Origin: Owenia fusiformis
Taxonomy: Eukaryota > Annelida > Polychaeta > Sabellida > Oweniidae
DNA length: 64,000 nt
Assembly (NCBI GenBank): GCA_903813345.2
Contig: CAIIXF020000007.1
Location: 22,617,564-22,681,563 of the forward strand
Direction: 5' to 3'
Shown here in pieces: positions 22,542 to 35,568 of this stretch. Position numbers and translations under genes: made by a program. Position 1 is the first letter of the stretch, and each line of letters starts with the position of its first letter. The notes under the pieces are model-generated. The model made no database searches. It saw nothing but the letters and a program-made list of their open reading frames with translations, and was not told where the DNA came from.

Positions 22542-22989
22542 ATAACTAAATCAAACTTAGATATGACATCGGGGACTTAGTTAGAAAGGAGTTTTTAAAT
22601 ATTGAGAAAGTTTAAAGTATATTTCATGTAATATAACAGTGTATGAAAATCAATAAAATTGGTTTGAACCGAGTACATGGCCCTTCTGTTACCATAGCAA
22701 CCATTTTTCAGTAACCAATGATAGTTGAGATACAATTTTTAGTCTATATTTGCACAAATGTATGTGCTATAGATGTACCAAATATCAAGAAATAATTCCT
22801 TAAAATGACAAAGTTAGAGATAAATAAACAGAACTTTTTGACTGACCCTAGTGTGAATGATCTAACTTGAAAAACATTTTTAAAAGTCATTGTTGTATAT
22901 ATATTTTTATTGTTCACATGTAAATAATGCCCTGGACATATTTCTAAGAATTGTTTGAATGTAAAATTGTTGTCAATTCATGTATACCT

Positions 22990-25900
22990 GGCCAATTACT
23001 CGGGGTGGAAGGTGTGAGAATTGTGCAGAAAATGACTTTGTGAGCTGGATGGAGTTTCTCTGTATTTTTCATTCTATTAGGGTTTCCTGCATAAGGGATT
23101 TCGCCTGCGAAGCATAGAACTCTTGCGAACATATCTAAATATTGGTCCGAAGAAGACATACCTTGAACCTTTTAGAAAAAATTGGCTAAAAATGGAAACT
23201 ACAAAAAGTCAAAATGTTCAACTCAAACAAAACTCTAGCTATTTAATATTAACACTATGTATTATTTAATGTTTTTCAGATGTTTAAGGACCTTCATTAG
23301 TGTACTAGTGTCTAGAAATAAGATAATTAAGGACAAAATTTGGCATTTTTGATCATTTTCAGCAGTAACATATAGTTCCTTATATCTTGAGTTTAATGTT
23401 GACTGGTTGTTGCAATTTTGATTAAATCTGTGCTTGTACATGTCTTCTTCCATTTAAGATACAAAAAATGTATATTGGACCACCAATGGTCATATTCAAG
23501 CTTTCAGATCTCCCCTACCCCATTTATTATGAAAAATTACTGAAACATATGAAAATATAAAATAACTTGAATTTATAAACTTTAACAATGTTGTAGCTAT
23601 TCTATATCAATATTATGTATTATTTAATGTTTTTCAGATATTTCAAAACCTTTATTGGTATACTAGTGCCTAGAAATGGGACATTTAAGGACAAAACTTG
23701 GCATTTTTTAAAATCATTTTAGCTTTCAGCAGTAACATATAGTTCCTCATATATTGAGTTTTATGCTTACTGGTTGTTGCAATTTAATCAAATCTGTTCT
23801 TGTAGATGTCTTCTTCCATTTAAGGTATAGGAAATGTATAGGGGACCACCAATGGTCATATTAGAGCTTTCAGATCTCCCCTGCCCCATTTATCATGAAA
23901 AATTAAAGAAAAATATGAAAATATAAAATAACTTGAATCTATAAACTTTGTAGTTGTTGTAGCTATTCTATATCAATATTATGTGTTATTTAATGTTTTA
24001 AAGATATTTCAGAACCTTTATTGGTAAACTAGTGCTTAGAAATGAGACATTTAAGGACAAAACATGGCTTTTTTCACCATTTTCGCTTTCAGCAATAACA
24101 TATAGGTCCTTATATCTTGAGTTTAATGCTGACTGGTTGGTGCATTCTTAGTAAAAGTTGTTCTTGTAGATGTCTTCTTTCATTTATGATATAAAAAATG
24201 TATAGTGGATGGCCAATGTTCATAGTAGAGCTTTCAGATCTCCCCTACCCAATTTATTAGGAAAAATGACCGGAAATATTAATAAAATGTAAAATAACTT
24301 CAAATTATGAACTTTCACAAAGTTGTACCTATTCTATGTCGATACTATGTATTATTTAATCTTTTTCTGATGTTTCAGGACCCTCATTAGTATTCTAATG
24401 CCTAGAAATGAGATATTTAAGGACAAAACTTGTTTGTTTTTTTTCGCTTTCAGCAATAACACATATGTCCCTATATCTTGAGTTTTATGCTGACTGGTTG
24501 GTGCATTCTTGGTCAGATCTGTTCTTGTACATGTCTTCTTCCATTTAGGATATAGAAAATGTATATTGGACAACCAATGTTGATATTATAGCTTTCATGT
24601 CTCCCCTGCCCCATTTATAATGTAAATGAAAAAGTAATTTCAAATCATAAACTTTAACAAAATTGTAGCTATTCTCTATAAATACTATGTATTATTTAAT
24701 GTCACCTTCATTTGATTACATGTGTCTAAAATTTGGCATTTTTAGCATTCTGCATTTAGCAGTAGCATATAATGTTCCACAATTATAATTCTTTGATGAT
24801 AGATTCATATATGCTTTTTATTGAATCTGTCTTCTCTGATTTAAGTTAAAGAAAATGTATGTAAGACAACGAATGTTTTTATTAGAGGTCTAAGATCTGC
24901 CCTCCACCATTAAATGAGGAAAACAACACAAATGTTATTATTGCATGTTAATATTCTTAAACTTTTCAAAAGTTTAGCACATTTATTAGCACACTAAAAT
25001 CAAAAAATGACACATAAATGGGCAAAATGACCAATTTTTCACTTTCAGCAATAGTTGTTTATATTTTTAGTTGAATGGTGATTAGTTGACATATTTTAGA
25101 TCATATATATTCAATTATGTGTCTTGGAAAATGTGTTTTAAACACAAATATACATATTAGAGATAAAATTACTACACTACCATATTTTTAAAAGATTACT
25201 CAAAAATAGAATAGTGCAAAATAATTTTGTAATTTCACAGTTACTCTCATATGAATCAAAGGATATGTCTATATATAAACATGATTGTTCACAACTCTCG
25301 AACTTAATCCAGCAACAGCCTGATTTTTCAAATCTCCCTGGTTCTATGTTAGAGCTGCATTTAAGTCATTTTAAAGGTCTAAGTTGCTCATGACACCACA
25401 AGCTATATATTCAGAAATGGAAGATCTCTAAATAATTTTTACAGTTCTGAGAAACTCATCCTTAAATATTGTCCAACAATGTGCACTATGTTGTTTATTG
25501 CCACATGGACAAGTAGCAATATACCCTTGACTAGAAACTTTGTATTTGCAATTTCCGGTGCCTTTTGCCATTTTACATTTCCGAATTGCCAAGGACATAT
25601 GTTTCTTGTGTTGCTACGAAGGTTTGTTTTTGAGTACTGGTACAAGACGCCCATCTCTGATATATCTTCAAATAGGTTTTGCACTTTGAGATTCATATAG
25701 TAATTTAGAATGCCACCTTGAAGGACAAAAGAAACTTTAAGAGCTCTTTTTAACTCTCATCCTTCTTTGCAAGCAACATTCTGTATCATCAGACTGAATA
25801 CAAATTCTCTCACCATTGAACTCCTTTGTCTTGTCTGCAGCACTGTAATAGACATGTGCCATAAGGAGAGTGTCAACTTCTTCATGATCAGTATTTGATA

Positions 25901-28885
25901 GATAAATTGCAACTATCAGTTTTGCAAAGTTCAAAAGCAGCTCTGCCATAAGTGAAATTCATCCCATTTTAGAGATACGGTAACATTGCTTCACAAACCA
26001 AAGACAGCTTACCATTTTGTAATCCTTTCCAAAATCATCTTGTTGGCTGTTCTTCATTTCACAATGTTTACATTTACCAAAATATCCCCAAGCCCAATAT
26101 CCATGATCCATCATGAACTTCCTAATTACACCACCCCTAGGTGTAATATGGAAATCACCAAGCCTTTGACAACATTACAATTACTCAGATGCGAGTAGGT
26201 AGTTACCAGTTTCGCCACCAGGTGGCTGATTCGGGGGAAATAACATGGCAGGGTATTACAAAATAAACTTGAATATTTATCAGTTTTAGTGGTTCACTTT
26301 TCATATTACCCTTATGTATCTGATAGTTAGGCTATACAAATTAAAATATGTCCAGTAAAAGAAAATATTATCTGCCCAACACAAGAAAAGATATTTCCAT
26401 TTTTGTGATTTTACAACATGGGGGCTATGGGGAATCTCCCCGACCTAGAAGTCACATTTTCAAAGAATTTTGAATTTTTAATGACTTAAATCAAGATTAT
26501 TTCTACTCGCATCTAGGATATTGATATGAGGGAATTCAACCAATATGGCTTGATCACTGGTTATAATTATGACAGTACTATACCCCATTACTTTTAAATA
26601 TATTCCAAGTGTTGTACTATACATTACATACATTCATGAGCAGTTTGCAACATATTATAACCAGAAAAGCCCAATGGACAAAGATAGAGAATACCCGCCC
26701 CATTTGCAACTCAACTTTAAATGTCTAATTTTTAGACTTGCATACTCATGAAGTTCCTGACACATCTGAAAAATATCAAATAATACATAGTATTGATCTA
26801 GAATAGCGACAACTTTGTTAAAGTCTATACTTTGAAATTGTTTGGTTTTTTATATTTCTGGTTATTTTTTCAAAATAAATGGGGTAGGGGAGATATGTAA
26901 GCTCTAATAGAATGACAGGCTTTCCAACATACATTTTTAAATACCTTAAATCAAAGAAGGCAGGCAAAAGAACAGATCTGATCAAGAATCCATCAACCAA
27001 TCAGCATAAAACTCAAGATATAAGGAACTATATGTTATTGCTAAAAGTGGAAATGATGAAAAATGCCAAATTTTGTTCTTAAATGTCTAATTTCTTGACA
27101 CTAGTATACTAATGAAGGTCCTGAAACATTAATTACAGCAATCAATAACACATAAAGAATAGTTACATCTTTGTTAAAGTTTATACTGGTAGTTTGAAGT
27201 TTTTTTTATATTTTCCAGTCATCTTCCCTAATAAATGGGGAAAAGGAGATCTGAAAGCTCTAATATGAACATTGTTTGTCCACTATATATTTTCAGTACC
27301 TTAAATGGAATAAGACATGTACAAGAACAGATTTAATCAAAAATGCATCAACCAGTCAGCATAAAACTCAAGATATGAGGATCTTTATATTACTGCTGAA
27401 AGCAGCATTGATTAAAAAATGCCAAGTTTTGCCCTTAAATATCTCATTTCTAGCCAATTGAATACCAATAAAAGTTCTGAAAAATCTTAAAAACATTAAA
27501 TAACAGATAATATTGATAATAGAATAGCTACAACTTCATGAAAGTCTATAATTTCAAGTTATTTTATTTTTTCATATTTCTCGTTTATTTTCCATAATTG
27601 ATGGGGTAGGGGAGATCTGAAAGCTCTAATATGAACATTATATGTCTACTATATATTTTCAGTACCTTAAATGGAATAAGACATGTACAAGAACAGATTT
27701 AATCAAAAATGCATCAACCAGTCAGCATAAAACTCAAGATATGAGGATCTATATATTACTGCTGAAAGCAGCATTGATTAAAAAATGCCAAGTTTTGCCC
27801 TTAAATATCTCATTTCTAGCCAATTGAATACCAATAAAAGTTCTGAAAAATCTTAAAAACATTAAATAACAGATAATATTGATAATAGAATAGCTACAAC
27901 TTCATGAAAGTCTATAATTTCAAGTTATTTTATTTTTTCATATTTCTCGTTTATTTTCCATAATTGATGGGGTAGGGGAGATCTGAAAGCTCTAATATGA
28001 ACATTATATGTCTACTATACATTTTCTATACCTTAAATGTAAGAAGACATGCACAAGAACAGATTTAATTGAAAATGCAACGATCATAAAAGCATAAAAC
28101 TCAAGATATGAGGAATTATATATTACTGCTGAAAGCTAAAATGATAAAAAAAATGCCAAGTTTTGTCCTTAAATGTCTCATTTCTAGCCACTTGTATACA
28201 GAAATAGGTTCTGAAATATCTTTAAAACATTAAATAACACATAATATTGACATAGAATAGCTACAACTTTGTTAAAGTTTATAACTTTAAGTTATTTTAT
28301 TTTTCCATATTTTTCTGTAATTTTCCATAATAAATGGGGTAGGGGAGATCTGAAAGCTCTCATACGAACATTGGTTGTCCACTATACATTTTCTATACCT
28401 TAAATGGAAGAACACATGTACAAGCACAGATTTAATCAAAAATGCAACAACCAGTCAGCATTAAACTCGAGATATAAGGAACTATATGTTAATGCTGAAA
28501 GCGAAAATGATTAAAAATGCCAAATTTTGTCCTTAAATGTCACATTTCTAGACACAAGTATACTAATGAAGGTCTTGAAACATCTGAGAAACCTTACATA
28601 ACACAAAATATTGATATAGAATAGCTACAACTTTGTTTGAGTTGAACATTTTGACTTCTTGTAGTTTCCATTTTTAGCCAATTTTTTCTAAAAAATTCAA
28701 GGTATGTCTTCTTCGGACCAGTATTTAGATATGTTCGCAAGGGTAATATGCTTCGCAGGCGAAATATTTTATGCAGGACACCCTAATATAATAAAAAATA
28801 CACAGAAATTCCATCCAGCTCATAAAGTCATTTTTTCCTTAACGGAGCCTCTTAGAAAGTTTTCCACCCCGAGTAAATCAGATCT
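22990..28885. repeat. Giant inverted repeat, 5.9 kb, with 366-bp tandem units
   Basis: The outer ends are inverted copies: each encodes an outward-reading MSSSDQYLDMFARV..CFAGEI segment (22944-23159 minus, 28704-28913 plus), then TTACTCGGGGTGG near the tips. Inside, each arm is a tandem array of about 360-367-bp units with landmarks at 23267, 23626, 23990 and 24357 in the left arm, and 27114, 27473, 27839, 28208 and 28573 in the right arm. Typical unit text includes GAAGAAGACATGTACAAG and AACTCAAGATATGAGGA. The centre (about 24950-26560) is not repeated. The plan is again foldback-like: inverted arms of tandem repeats. Target duplications at the tips could not be fixed. Confidence 0.85.
25737..25949 (-). 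pseudogene. Fragment of the HEEADTR/TGCDTTS transposon family
   Basis: One frame reads TDHEEVDTLLMAHVYYSA followed by GERICIQSDDTECC. This resembles the His-Glu-Glu-Ala-Asp-Thr-Arg motif and following Asp-Thr-Asp stretch of the family seen at 20930-21740. It sits in the unique centre of the giant inverted repeat, so it may be the relic of that element's own gene. It is short and without continuation in the same frame. Confidence 0.5.
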
Positions 28886-29489
28886 CATTTTACCTTCAAC
28901 CAGGAAGATTTGAAGAAATAATTATACGTTCAAAAGTCCATATTACAATAGAAATGATTCCATTGTGTTTTCAAGGATTGGCGAATAAAAGCACATAACT
29001 CAATACATTTGTATTCTTAAAAGACCGAGATTTTCTGCAAGGTCGTGCATTTTGAGTCACAGGGTAACCAGTTTTTTACTTGTTTACGGAAAGTACTGGG
29101 ATATTACTTTAAAAAATTATGAATCCCTTAAAGAAATTAAAAATTATGGGAAACGATAAGACGTTTTCCAAATACTCTTGAACCTGAATTAAAAAAGCTT
29201 TCTACTGTAAAATAAAGTTCAAATGTTACCATTATCACTGGTCCCCACCTGGTAAAAATACGTTACGTCCATATAACAAAATGGATGAACTTCCGTCAGT
29301 GGAAATTCAAGGAAATCGTTATTTTCATCATTTTCGCCAAGAACGAGGTCGATTAATATTCGTATATGTTACCAGTTTGTTACTATATCTAGTAACATCA
29401 GGGACCAGTTATTTTAGCAATGTTTGCAGTTGTCAGTTTGAGATATGTAAGTGTGGTCTAAAAAAGTGAACCCTTGCAATAAGCTATAT
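28886..29489. other. Unassigned sequence
   Basis: No repeat partner or exon is recognised. The 62-residue open frame at 29281-29469 starts near a possible splice region but has no family features. Confidence 0.35.
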
Positions 29490-30118
29490 CTCAGTTTAGT
29501 TTAATAATAGTTTATTTCTGTGTCACAGGTTTACTAAAATATTACAAGTAAAATACATGTATTAAAAACCCAACAGCCGACATCGGCTTACGAGACACCA
29601 TATAAATATACAAAGATAGTCAATAGAAAAATATAGCATCGGTATGCGTATGTCGAATAATATCACAGAGGATGTAGAGTAAGTTTGCAGAGTGTGAACA
29701 ATTCACAGACAAAATGACTAGAGTTAAATAACATACAATATAAACATGTGATTTCAAAATGCAATAAATGAGAATACAGTAATTATAACTTTGGTTGATA
29801 ATATTGCACATATTTAATATCACAAACGTTCCAGGTTAAATAAACGTTTTGAGAACATTTTGTAAAGAGTAGCAGCAAGGCAGCTTTGAATGTTCTTTGC
29901 ATGTAGTAATGTGATCATAATTAAGGTTGGATTGGCACTTGAAGTATTAAAATAAGGTACTTTAACTTTGGCTTCCTGATACAACATGTCTCTTAATTCT
30001 GTATAATGTGAACATTTAACAAGAAAATGTAATTCATCTTCAACTTCATTTGAGTCACACAGTTTACACTTCCTTTCCAATAAAGGTGTGTTATTATACC
30101 TTTGTGTCTCAACATTAA
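29490..30118 (-). mobile_element. LINE 3' end (non-LTR retrotransposon fragment)
   Basis: The minus frame from about 30118 to 29820 reads TQRYNNTPLLERKCKLCD and continues VEDELHFLVKCSHYTELRDML. This is the Cys-x2-Cys..His..Cys C-terminal knuckle of non-LTR reverse transcriptase ORF2, and it ends at a stop at 29820. About 330 bp of 3' UTR follows. The upstream reverse transcriptase domain is missing, the usual 5' truncation of LINE copies. Confidence 0.75.
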
Positions 30119-30694
30119 GTTGAAGGGACCCAGTTCAGTTATTATTTGCATCCATGGGCTAATATTAACTCACATGTTTTTTTTGTGGGTACCATGAAGG
30201 TCACTCAGTTTTAAGTCTTGAAAAAGTCATATGGCCTCAACAGACATAATGGGTGATATGTCCAATCCATGCTCCACAGTTCTGGAAAACTGCTGTAATC
30301 CGAAAGCTGTTTACTGCTCAAAAAACATTAGATACAGACAATCCACATGGAACCTATGCCTCGAGAATCCACCTAGTGAAACCCACATGGATGCCATGCA
30401 AAATGCGCTTGGATTTTAGGCACGTTGGTCGACTTGAAATTGGGTAGGGTTTTCCATGTTTATCCACATAGAATCCTTGCGAAATATCCCTGTTGAAACG
30501 TGTGACTGACAATAATGTAGATCCATGTGGATCAAATTCACGTGAAAATAGTGTGGATTGTATGTGGAATCTACGTTGATTATCTGTCACATATATCCAA
30601 GGGGATTCCATGTGGATCGTATAGGGGGTGTAGAACAATTTTTCTTTCCTTAAAATAAAGAAAAATGCATTAGAATTACAAAACACCCCTGCAT
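30119..30694. other. Unassigned; recurring CCATGTGGAT motif
   Basis: Between about 30330 and 30630 the words CCACATGG, CCATGTGGAT and GGATTCCATG recur in both orientations. Overlapping open frames on both strands (30231-30686) come from this and are not supported as genes. Confidence 0.4.
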
Positions 30695-30957
30695 ATGCTG
30701 GGACGAGCAGTAGACAACTTCAACATTCGCATTGCAGCAGTTATCCAGAACCATGGAGCATTGATTGAGCACATCATTCATAATCAGACGTGTCTGTTGA
30801 TGCCATGCAACTTCTGCAAGACTAGAATTAGTGACCTTTATGGTACTCACAAAAACGTTACACTTTTCTCTAAAATATGTGAGAATATCAGCCCATTAAT
30901 GCAAGTAATAGCTGATAGCTTGTTGCAAAATATCACTTTTTCGGACAACCCTGTATT
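30695..30957 (+). pseudogene. Mariner-like transposase C-terminus and 3' end
   Basis: The frame LGRAVDNFNIRIAAVIQNHG followed by ALIEHI matches the C-terminal pattern of Tc1/mariner transposases. About 160 bp downstream is ACAACCCTGTA, a plausible right terminus. No catalytic region is present. The open frame continues past the expected stop, so it is a decayed remnant. Confidence 0.5.
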
Positions 30958-31311
30958 TTTCTTCTTAAAAGTTTTACAAATCAAAGGGGGCAATGAGGTC
31001 ATAAACATATTTTTTAAATATAGTTCGGAGTAATGATTTTTATGCCCATATACGAAAACATTTTGAAAGACATTTCGGAGAAATGATTTTTATGCCCATA
31101 TCAAGAAAAAGTATTGAAGGGTATTTCTGAGAAATAATGAATGATTACATTATGTCCATTTGGAGAAAATGTTTTTGAACAAAGCGGGCGCCTGGTTATG
31201 AAAGACGCGCATTTAAAATACATTGCCAGACGACAAATTAAGACGAGAACCAAAACTGCAACAGAGACCAAGACAGGAAATTTTGTTAAACGATAATATT
31301 CTTCTATCAAA

Positions 31312-34300
31312 ATGTTTCCAGATAAGATTTTGAGCGAGAAGAAAGAGACACCTGGTGCCATAGTGACGCAGGTAACAATAACAATATCTTAATTTTGACT
31401 TCTAGAGCTCGGTGTTACTTTTATTACTTGATTTTAATTATAAATTGTCAGGTGAATTATCATAAATAACTAATTATATTTAGATGTCCCCCGAGGCGAC
31501 AGTGTCGACATCTAAGGGTGGACTGACAAAGAAACATGTACTGATTGCCATAACAACTGTGCTGGTTACACTTCTGATTGTTGGTGGAATTGTAGCTGTT
31601 ACTCATGAGATGAAAGAGCGCGACATGGAATTCATTAAGGTAAAAGAAACTATCTCAATCCGAATCCGAACTTTACAACCATTCTTATTTTCCATTCGTC
31701 CGTTTTTATTATCAACGTTTTTGTGAAAGGATTGGTATCGATATGTTGTTAAGTAGTTCTAGGTCTCTTGGCTCGGGATTAGCATAAATATGGTTCTTCA
31801 AGTTACCCCAGACTTTTCCTCTGTCAGATCATGGATTTCAAATGATTAGAAGTCCATGGTCAGATCTGTTGAATAGAGAGGGTCTCACAATATCTCTATT
31901 TAGAGAGATTAGACGTTGAAGAAACTGCTTTCATGGGAAGTCTTGTGTGGCCCTTGCTGTATGTGAAGGGGCTCAATCTTTTTGAGATTACAGTGTTCTC
32001 ATTTGGATATTAATCAGTCTCCATAACTCTGAAGGTGGAATTCCATTATCAACTGCTAAATCATTAATGATTGACCTTGTTCTCTGTGATTGTTTTGTCG
32101 TTTTCACCATCGAACTTCTTTGTCTGGGGCTATTTGAAGGATCATTTTAAAGCTTATCCCAAGACAAAAGACCTCGAACAACGTAAGGCCAACATCCAAT
32201 GAGAAATTCAAAACATTCCACCAGAACCATTATCAAATGTTATGAACAATGTAGCATAAAGATGCTGGTTGTCATCGAAATATGAAATAAAAAGTAAAGG
32301 GTTAAACTATCAAAAAGGTTAGACTGAACAAAAAACTGTGTAGCTGTGCTGTTGATATACTTTTGGGTACATCTTTTGAGACACCCTGTCTTTGTTGTGA
32401 TGTAATCTGCAGAAGGAGATCACTTTTTGTTTTTTCTAAAGTGTATTGCCACTGTTTCTGAATTATAAATGCCAGAAATGTCGACATTAAAAAATTAAAA
32501 CAAGAGGTTTGAAAAAATGTTGAGTAAAAAATCGAAACCATCGAATATCACTTTTTAAGAATAAGAAGGTGGTATTCGATGGATTGTGGACTTTTTGTCA
32601 AAATATGATATCCTGATCTACATATCAAATATATCTTAAAACGACACATCAGCTCATCCTGTAATTTCAGAGCTTCAAATTCAGAGATACAAATGGCAAA
32701 GACAACGAGGAGACGGTGAATGTTAACGCAAAGGAAAGCACCACAGAAATGAAAGTAACTACTGAGGGAGAAGATGACTTCTCGCTACTCAATGATTTTA
32801 AGAAAGTAAGTTTTAAGCTCATGTACTTTAATATTAGATATTACTATTGAGAATCTTGTTGTGAAAATATCATTCATTAGTTACATTAATTGTCGTAGTT
32901 AAAGGGGCAACAAGGCCTGTAGAGAGAAATTTCGAAAAAATGAAAAATAAAAAAATGAAAAGGAAAGTAATAAAAATAAAATAATTACTATACATATTGA
33001 TACCATACGTATGCATCTAACGTATGGCTGTAGTGGTGGTGGGCCGTGACTACCAATGTGTGTTAACTCTATTTCGGTTTAGGAAAATGTATGGAAAGGT
33101 AGATGAGGTATACAGTATGGAATTTATATTTCAGCTATTAAGTGTTTCTTTCCGGTCATTTTGAATTGAAGTAAAGAAGGCAAAAATCTGACATTATCTG
33201 AGATAGAATTCCAGATTTTTGGACCCTGTACTTTGATTGAATATAACCTTATTTTTGTTTTGTAAGCTCTAGCATGTAAATCATGACTCCTTCTGGTAGG
33301 ATAATTGTGAAAATATTCATTTTGATTAAATTAATCATTCCTGATTCCTGGTAAATACATCAATAGACAAAATTTGAAACATTAAATTCATACACTTCAT
33401 TCATATTTCCGAATTCCATCTTCAAAAAGTTATTACTTGTATTAGGGCATTACCGTCTACAAGATGACGATAGATGGCGAGCCTAGATGTGCAGTGACAC
33501 CTATGAACAAGACGGCGACTCTTTCCCCTGAAACATTAGAGGCCTACTTGGAAACACATCCAGTAAGTACATTAAGATTATTCGGAAAATCACTTTCGCT
33601 TGTTTGAGGTGACATAGTCATAGTTAGTGTCCGTATTTCATCCTGCTAAATATCTTTAGTGAACTACTAGTCAGGGCTTACTGAATAAAAAAGATTAATG
33701 AATTTTCTAAAGTATTTGAACCTACCTATCATTACCTGTAATTAGATGCATCCATTGTCCGTGATATAAGTTTCACCTAGTCTGTGTTGAGGAATTCTAC
33801 GGCTATGTAAGTCGTATATAACCCTTACGTTTTCAGCACCCTGAAATGGTTGATGAGAAAAGCGTTAGTCATGTAAAATACGAGATGGCCGAGGAGAAGA
33901 TCGAGGACACTGATTTCCTTGGATTCCGTATCAACGCAATGTGTGAGGGACATGACATCTATTGGTTGTACCCAAAAACGGAGGACGAAGAAATGAAAAA
34001 TGTCACATCACAAGGTAAATGAATGTTTTAATGTAAAGTTCTTCAAGTATGAAAATAGCACATATTCTGATATTACAAGGTAACTCGTTGGTAGCATGAG
34101 ATTTTCTTAGACAACAACAATGTGAAAAATTAAGAAAAAGAGGCAAGACGTTTAAAGGTATATTACTTAATTGCTATCTTTGACAGTCATGATTCATGAA
34201 GATGAAACCAGAGATTTAAGATTGAGCCTCGACTCATTATGCATTACTCATTCCCTCCACTTTAAATGGCATCATAATCTTGCAGTTGGACGGGAGAAAC

Positions 34301-34539
34301 GAGCTGCAGGCTGGCCTGCTCGCCTCTGTGGACAAGCCATGGTTCATTATTTCGGTATTTCTCGAAGCCAGTACCTGTGCAGAAAATATGCTGCGCTCCG
34401 AAACACGTGCCGTGTTGATTGTTGCAGCCGGATCTACTCGAGAGGAATGTGGCAGGCTGGAAGGTGGGTTCTGAACTGGTTTGGAGTTCGACCTTGTGTC
34501 ACTTTCAGTCGTTACAGATGTACCAATTGCCTCATATAA
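31312..34539 (+). CDS. BRICHOS-domain type II membrane protein with cleavable Cys-rich C-terminus
   Basis: CDS join(31312..31371, 31484..31639, 32671..32805, 33446..33562, 33837..34014, 34187..34539), 332 residues, all phases consistent. A short cytosolic N-terminus is followed by one hydrophobic segment (about 38-60) and a linker. A BRICHOS domain (about 70-215) comes next, with the paired cysteines C132 (GEPRC) and C192 (INAMC) and the typical GITVYKM start. A dibasic RxxR site, REKR (251-254), precedes a 78-residue tail with eight cysteines. The same plan is known for chondromodulin/tenomodulin and for annelid BRICHOS antimicrobial precursors, where BRICHOS chaperones the C-terminal part before furin release. 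The function of this tail is unknown; inference only. The start is the first ATG in frame before a charged N-terminus. A transposase relic lies in intron 2. Confidence 0.87.
32101..32400 (+). pseudogene. IS630/mariner-type transposase fragment
   Basis: The frame reads SNFFVWGYLKDHFKAYPKTKDLEQRKANI, then a TGA, then EIQNIPPEPLSNVMNN. This is the segment after the last catalytic Asp of mariner-like transposases, followed by ACACCCTGT at about 32388-32396 as a terminus. It is inactive. It lies in intron 2 of the BRICHOS gene. Confidence 0.7.
32899..32929 (+). repeat. Terminus shared with 63292-63322
   Basis: TTAAAGGGGCAACAAGGCCT followed by GTAGAGAGAAA matches the complement of 63292-63322 with two differences. 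It begins with TTAA, like the other TTAA foldback elements, but the sequence is different. Probably the end of another TTAA-target element family. Confidence 0.5.
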
Positions 34540-34744
34540 GTGCAGTGACATGGACTCGTGGAACAATAGGGGACTATGGCTTTTAGTTTTAATTACATCT
34601 TTGACTTCTAAGGTGTTTATAACAGTTGGAACTAATGTACATATACTAACCTTGTCACACCACTATTAATGACATGGACACGATTGACGCTCTCCAAACA
34701 CTGATTGGTACATTTAATGTTCGACTTGTATATTCATGAAGTAT

Positions 34745-35065
34745 TATGTTAAAACGTGTTTAAAACAAACATATAGTTTGAGTTTTCGATTTATTCAATT
34801 TATTTTATTATTCATTCAGTTTTCAATTTATTCGATTTATTCAATCTTCATCGGGTAGACTGAACCTTCATTTACAATAAGACATCACATTATACAGGTA
34901 CGGGTAAAATTTGAATTACAAAACTCAATAATGCTCCTAACCACTGTTACAATTGTAATTATACATTAATGCTGTTATTAAGTAACTCAAATGATTTGTT
35001 CATAAATATGATTATGTATACTGTCTGGTTTCATTCATATCTATATAATCAGAATATATATCACT
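34745..35065. repeat. Dispersed repeat, copy 2 (partner at 1-290)
   Basis: Same block order as the first 290 bases of the window: TTTAAAACAAAC, TTCATCGGGTAGA, TACAGGTACGGGTAAAAT, AAGTAACTCAAA and TATATAATCAGAA. It lies between the two candidate last exons of the BRICHOS gene. Confidence 0.55.
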
Positions 35066-35070
35066 GTTCA

Positions 35071-35146
35071 ACGGCTGGATGACTCTAACTGCAGTTTGTA
35101 TCATTCAAGATGGTGGCCAAAATTATTGCAGTTAGAGTCATCCAGC
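35071..35146. repeat. Hairpin, 76 bp
   Basis: GGCTGGATGACTCTAACTGC at about 35072 pairs with its complement near 35127-35146, with a loop of about 35 nt. Probably the core of a small foldback element. Confidence 0.75.
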
Positions 35147-35368
35147 TTTGGACAGTGTGTTACAGTCACGTATGCCTCACAACTTATAGTGTAACATTTT
35201 TCTAAAAGCTTTTGTAAATAGAAGTTATTCAAACTTGGATATATTTTACATATATTTATTTGGCCTTTTGCCTTTTTAAAGAAAACCTTTAAAGAAATTT
35301 GAGATTTGAAATAAAGCTTCATGACGCAACTCTAGTCTTGCATCTCATCCTCGTCCATATTTTCTCAG

Positions 35369-35442
35369 ACACAAGCTATGGAAAAGGTGAAGAGGGCCCA
35401 GCTAAATTTAAGTATAAAATGAATTCCACTGAAGACGAATGA
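35369..35442 (+). CDS. Possible alternative last exon of the BRICHOS gene
   Basis: A strong acceptor (CCATATTTTCTCAG) is followed by a 74-nt open stretch that joins BRICHOS exon 5 (phase-1 donor at 34014) in frame. It would encode DTSYGKGEEGPAKFKYKMNS plus four residues, then TGA. A polyadenylation signal AATAAA is at 35569-35574. An isoform ending here would keep the BRICHOS domain but lack the furin site and the cysteine-rich tail. Alternatively it is the last exon of an unseen gene, or chance. No RNA support can be seen. Confidence 0.45.
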
Positions 35443-35568
35443 CAGAGAGGCGATGCAAGACTATTGGGCTAATGAGATTTTAGATTGTTATTTATATACA
35501 TTGCCCGTTAGGCATTGTGATATTTGATATTGTTGTATATCTATGTAACCTTACTTTATTGGAACTAT

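Noticed and set aside
27276-27827. Two nearly identical 61-residue open frames (MSTIYFQYLKWNKTCTRTD...)
   Set aside because: They are translations of adjacent 366-bp tandem units of the giant inverted repeat; other units have stops or shifts in the same place.
34237-34566. 109-residue minus-strand frame
   Set aside because: Shadow of the last BRICHOS exon on the opposite strand.
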